Positions 4,759 to 5,952 of a stretch of DNA of 5,952 nucleotides are shown here, piece after piece (position 1 is the stretch's first letter; each line of letters opens with the position of its first letter). The position numbers were made by a program, and so were the translations under genes. Below the pieces are notes generated by a model. The model was not told the DNA's origin. It was given only the letters and a program-made list of their open reading frames with translations, and did no database searches. This stretch comes from Halieaceae bacterium UBA5085 (GTDB lineage: Bacteria > Pseudomonadota > Gammaproteobacteria > Pseudomonadales > Halieaceae), in the NCBI GenBank assembly GCA_002414665.1, contig DIAF01000047.1, forward strand, positions 72,688-78,639, read 5' to 3'.

Positions 4759-5952
4759 GACATCTGACCCCCGGAGGCGTTTGCCGCCTCAGCAGCGGCG
4801 CTTGGCAGCGGCGGCACCGTGGCCCCGCCCATCCCCAGTAAACTCGGCATCAACAGCAGGGTAAGCGCACCGCTGGACATCATACCGCCAACGATCACCG
4901 CAGCCAGACCGCGATAGATCTCGGAACCCACCCCCGGCATCAGCATCAGTGGCAGCATGCCGAAAATGCTGGTCAGGGTGCTCATGAAAACGGGCCGGGC
5001 CCTGGTCAGCACGGCGTCGTGGATCGCCTGCCGGCGCGTTGCGCCTTCGCGCTCCCTGCTGCGTGTCTGGTCGACGAGCAGAATGGCGTTGTTGACCACC
5101 AGACCCAGCAGAATGATAAAACCCACCATGGTCAGCATATCGAGAGATTGGTAAGTGAACAGATTGAAGGCCTTGAGGGCCAGTACGCCCCCGGCAACGG
5201 CTGGCGGCATGACCAGCAGCACCAGCAGACTGTCCCAAGCGGAGCGAAAAACCGCCGCCATGATCGCAAACAGGATCAGGGATGCGATGGCAAAGTTCAC
5301 CAGCATCTTGCTCACCGCCTCCTGCAGGCGGTCGGCGCTGCCGCGGTAGGCAATGGACGCGCCCGGCGGCAACATGGCCTGTAGCGCAGGGTCCAGCTCT
5401 GCGCGCAGTCGGTCAATGGCTTCCTCCAGCGTCACGTGCTCCGGCGGCAGGACGTTGATGGTAACGGTGCGCAGGCCGTCAACGCGCTGCAACTGCACCG
5501 GGCCCACTGTGTATTCAATGCTCGCCAGCTCACCGATGGCCTGCACGCCGGCCAGCGGTGTCGCAATCGGCGTGCTCCCCAGTTCCTCCGGTGTACTCCA
5601 TCCCGGCCCATGCACGAGCATATCGTAGCGTCGATTGCCGTCGAAATATTCACCGGCATAGAGGCCATCGGTCAGTGCTCGCACGGCGTCGGCCAGCATC
5701 ATCCGGTCCAGGCCTGCGAGCCCGAGTCGCTTGTCATCGGGCACGATACGCAACTCCGGTTGATCCATGGTCAGTGCGGGCTGCGCGTAGGCACTACCGG
5801 TTTCCCACATGCCCATGACCTGCTCCATGCCGACGCTGGCAACACGCATCAGGGTCTCGAGGTCTGCGCCGCGAATATCGATGGCGATGCTGCGACCACC
5901 GTCGTCAACCTGGATCATCGAGGCGCGACGCACAAACGGCCCGACGTCGGGC
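4755..5952 (-). CDS. RND (AcrB-type) efflux permease, C-terminal part (5' end beyond the window)
   Basis: The frame is open from 5951 to the TGA at 4757-4755 and gives the last 398 residues of a protein normally about 1000 aa or more. Numbering from the GTG at 5933: residues 1-205 are periplasmic porter/docking sequence, including a LPPGASIAYRG segment at 188-198 that typically leads into TM8. Membrane segments follow at about 211-229, 236-256, 266-288, 319-336 and 345-370. The conserved block GLVVNNAILLVD (277-288), then RARPVFMSTLTSIFGMLPL and GVGSEIYRGLAAVIVGG, is diagnostic of RND permeases. Such pumps use the proton gradient to export drugs, metals or lipids from the periplasm or inner membrane. 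At the position of the AcrB TM10 lysine (Lys940) this protein has Asn281, and at the TM11 threonine it has Ser, as in several non-AcrB RND branches. The C-terminal tail (371-392) is Ala/Ser-rich. The adaptor gene follows with a 4-base overlap. The true start is outside the window; the GTG at 5933 is internal. Confidence 0.93.
   Translation of the reverse strand, partial: PDVGPFVRRASMIQVDDGGRSIAIDIRGADLETLMRVASVGMEQVMGMWETGSAYAQPALTMDQPELRIVPDDKRLGLAGLDRMMLADAVRALTDGLYAGEYFDGNRRYDMLVHGPGWSTPEELGSTPIATPLAGVQAIGELASIEYTVGPVQLQRVDGLRTVTINVLPPEHVTLEEAIDRLRAELDPALQAMLPPGASIAYRGSADRLQEAVSKMLVNFAIASLILFAIMAAVFRSAWDSLLVLLVMPPAVAGGVLALKAFNLFTYQSLDMLTMVGFIILLGLVVNNAILLVDQTRSREREGATRRQAIHDAVLTRARPVFMSTLTSIFGMLPLMLMPGVGSEIYRGLAAVIVGGMMSSGALTLLLMPSLLGMGGATVPPLPSAAAEAANASGGQMS

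Noticed and set aside
3649..4767. Long plus-strand open frame (372 codons) opposite the adaptor gene
   Set aside because: It is an antisense shadow of a clear RND adaptor, rich in His, Gln and Arg, with no recognisable domain; GC-rich codon bias keeps such frames open.
1..5952. tRNA, rRNA, CRISPR, insertion sequence or attachment site
   Set aside because: No cloverleaf, spaced direct repeats, transposase reading frame or terminal inverted repeats were seen on either strand.

Overview
The window is a GC-rich bacterial chromosome segment in which all six genes read on the minus strand, so transcription runs from high to low coordinates. Codon use, the RND efflux genes and the general gene style suggest a proteobacterium, probably a gammaproteobacterium and possibly a marine one. 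This is inferred from style only; there is no rRNA or other taxonomic marker.

Right part, in transcription order. (1) The C-terminal 398 residues of an AcrB-type RND permease enter from beyond base 5952. (2) Its periplasmic adaptor (membrane fusion protein) follows with a 4-base stop/start overlap. The permease-then-adaptor order is the reverse of the usual one. (3) After a 125-base gap comes a small secreted protein of unknown function (about 189 aa) built from two copies of a roughly 55-residue beta-rich module. A strong GC-rich hairpin follows its stop codon.

Middle part (about 1929-2850). A MarR-family repressor and a GFA-family (glutathione-dependent formaldehyde-activating-like, Cys-rich, zinc-binding) protein form a tight two-gene operon. 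The GFA ribosome binding site overlaps the marR stop codon. The upstream region is AT-rich, with a good sigma-70 promoter (TTGACA-N16-TATACT). The -10 lies inside a perfect inverted repeat, CATATACT-N10-AGTATATG, and a further half-site lies one helical turn away, which is a plausible autorepression operator. This block is less GC-rich than its flanks (28/60 G+C at 2161-2220 against 42/60 at 1381-1440), as expected of an acquired cassette.

Left part. A two-gene SbcCD/Mre11-Rad50-like unit: a 380-aa metallophosphoesterase nuclease (GTG start), then, overlapping it by 4 bases, the N-terminal 228 residues of an SMC/Rad50-type ATPase that leaves the window at base 1. The nuclease departs from the canonical Mre11/SbcD metal site at two positions (Gln for the motif I His, Asp for the first His of the last motif), one ligand for each metal. 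Its 103-base upstream gap holds a CRP/Vfr-like site spaced about 61 bases from a weak predicted promoter's start point.

No RNA genes, CRISPR arrays or insertion sequences were seen, and no gene-free stretch exceeds 300 bases. The window does not clearly contain an undescribed system. The best leads are the variant nuclease/ATPase pair, the MarR-GFA cassette with its operator, and the duplicated-module secreted protein next to the efflux genes.
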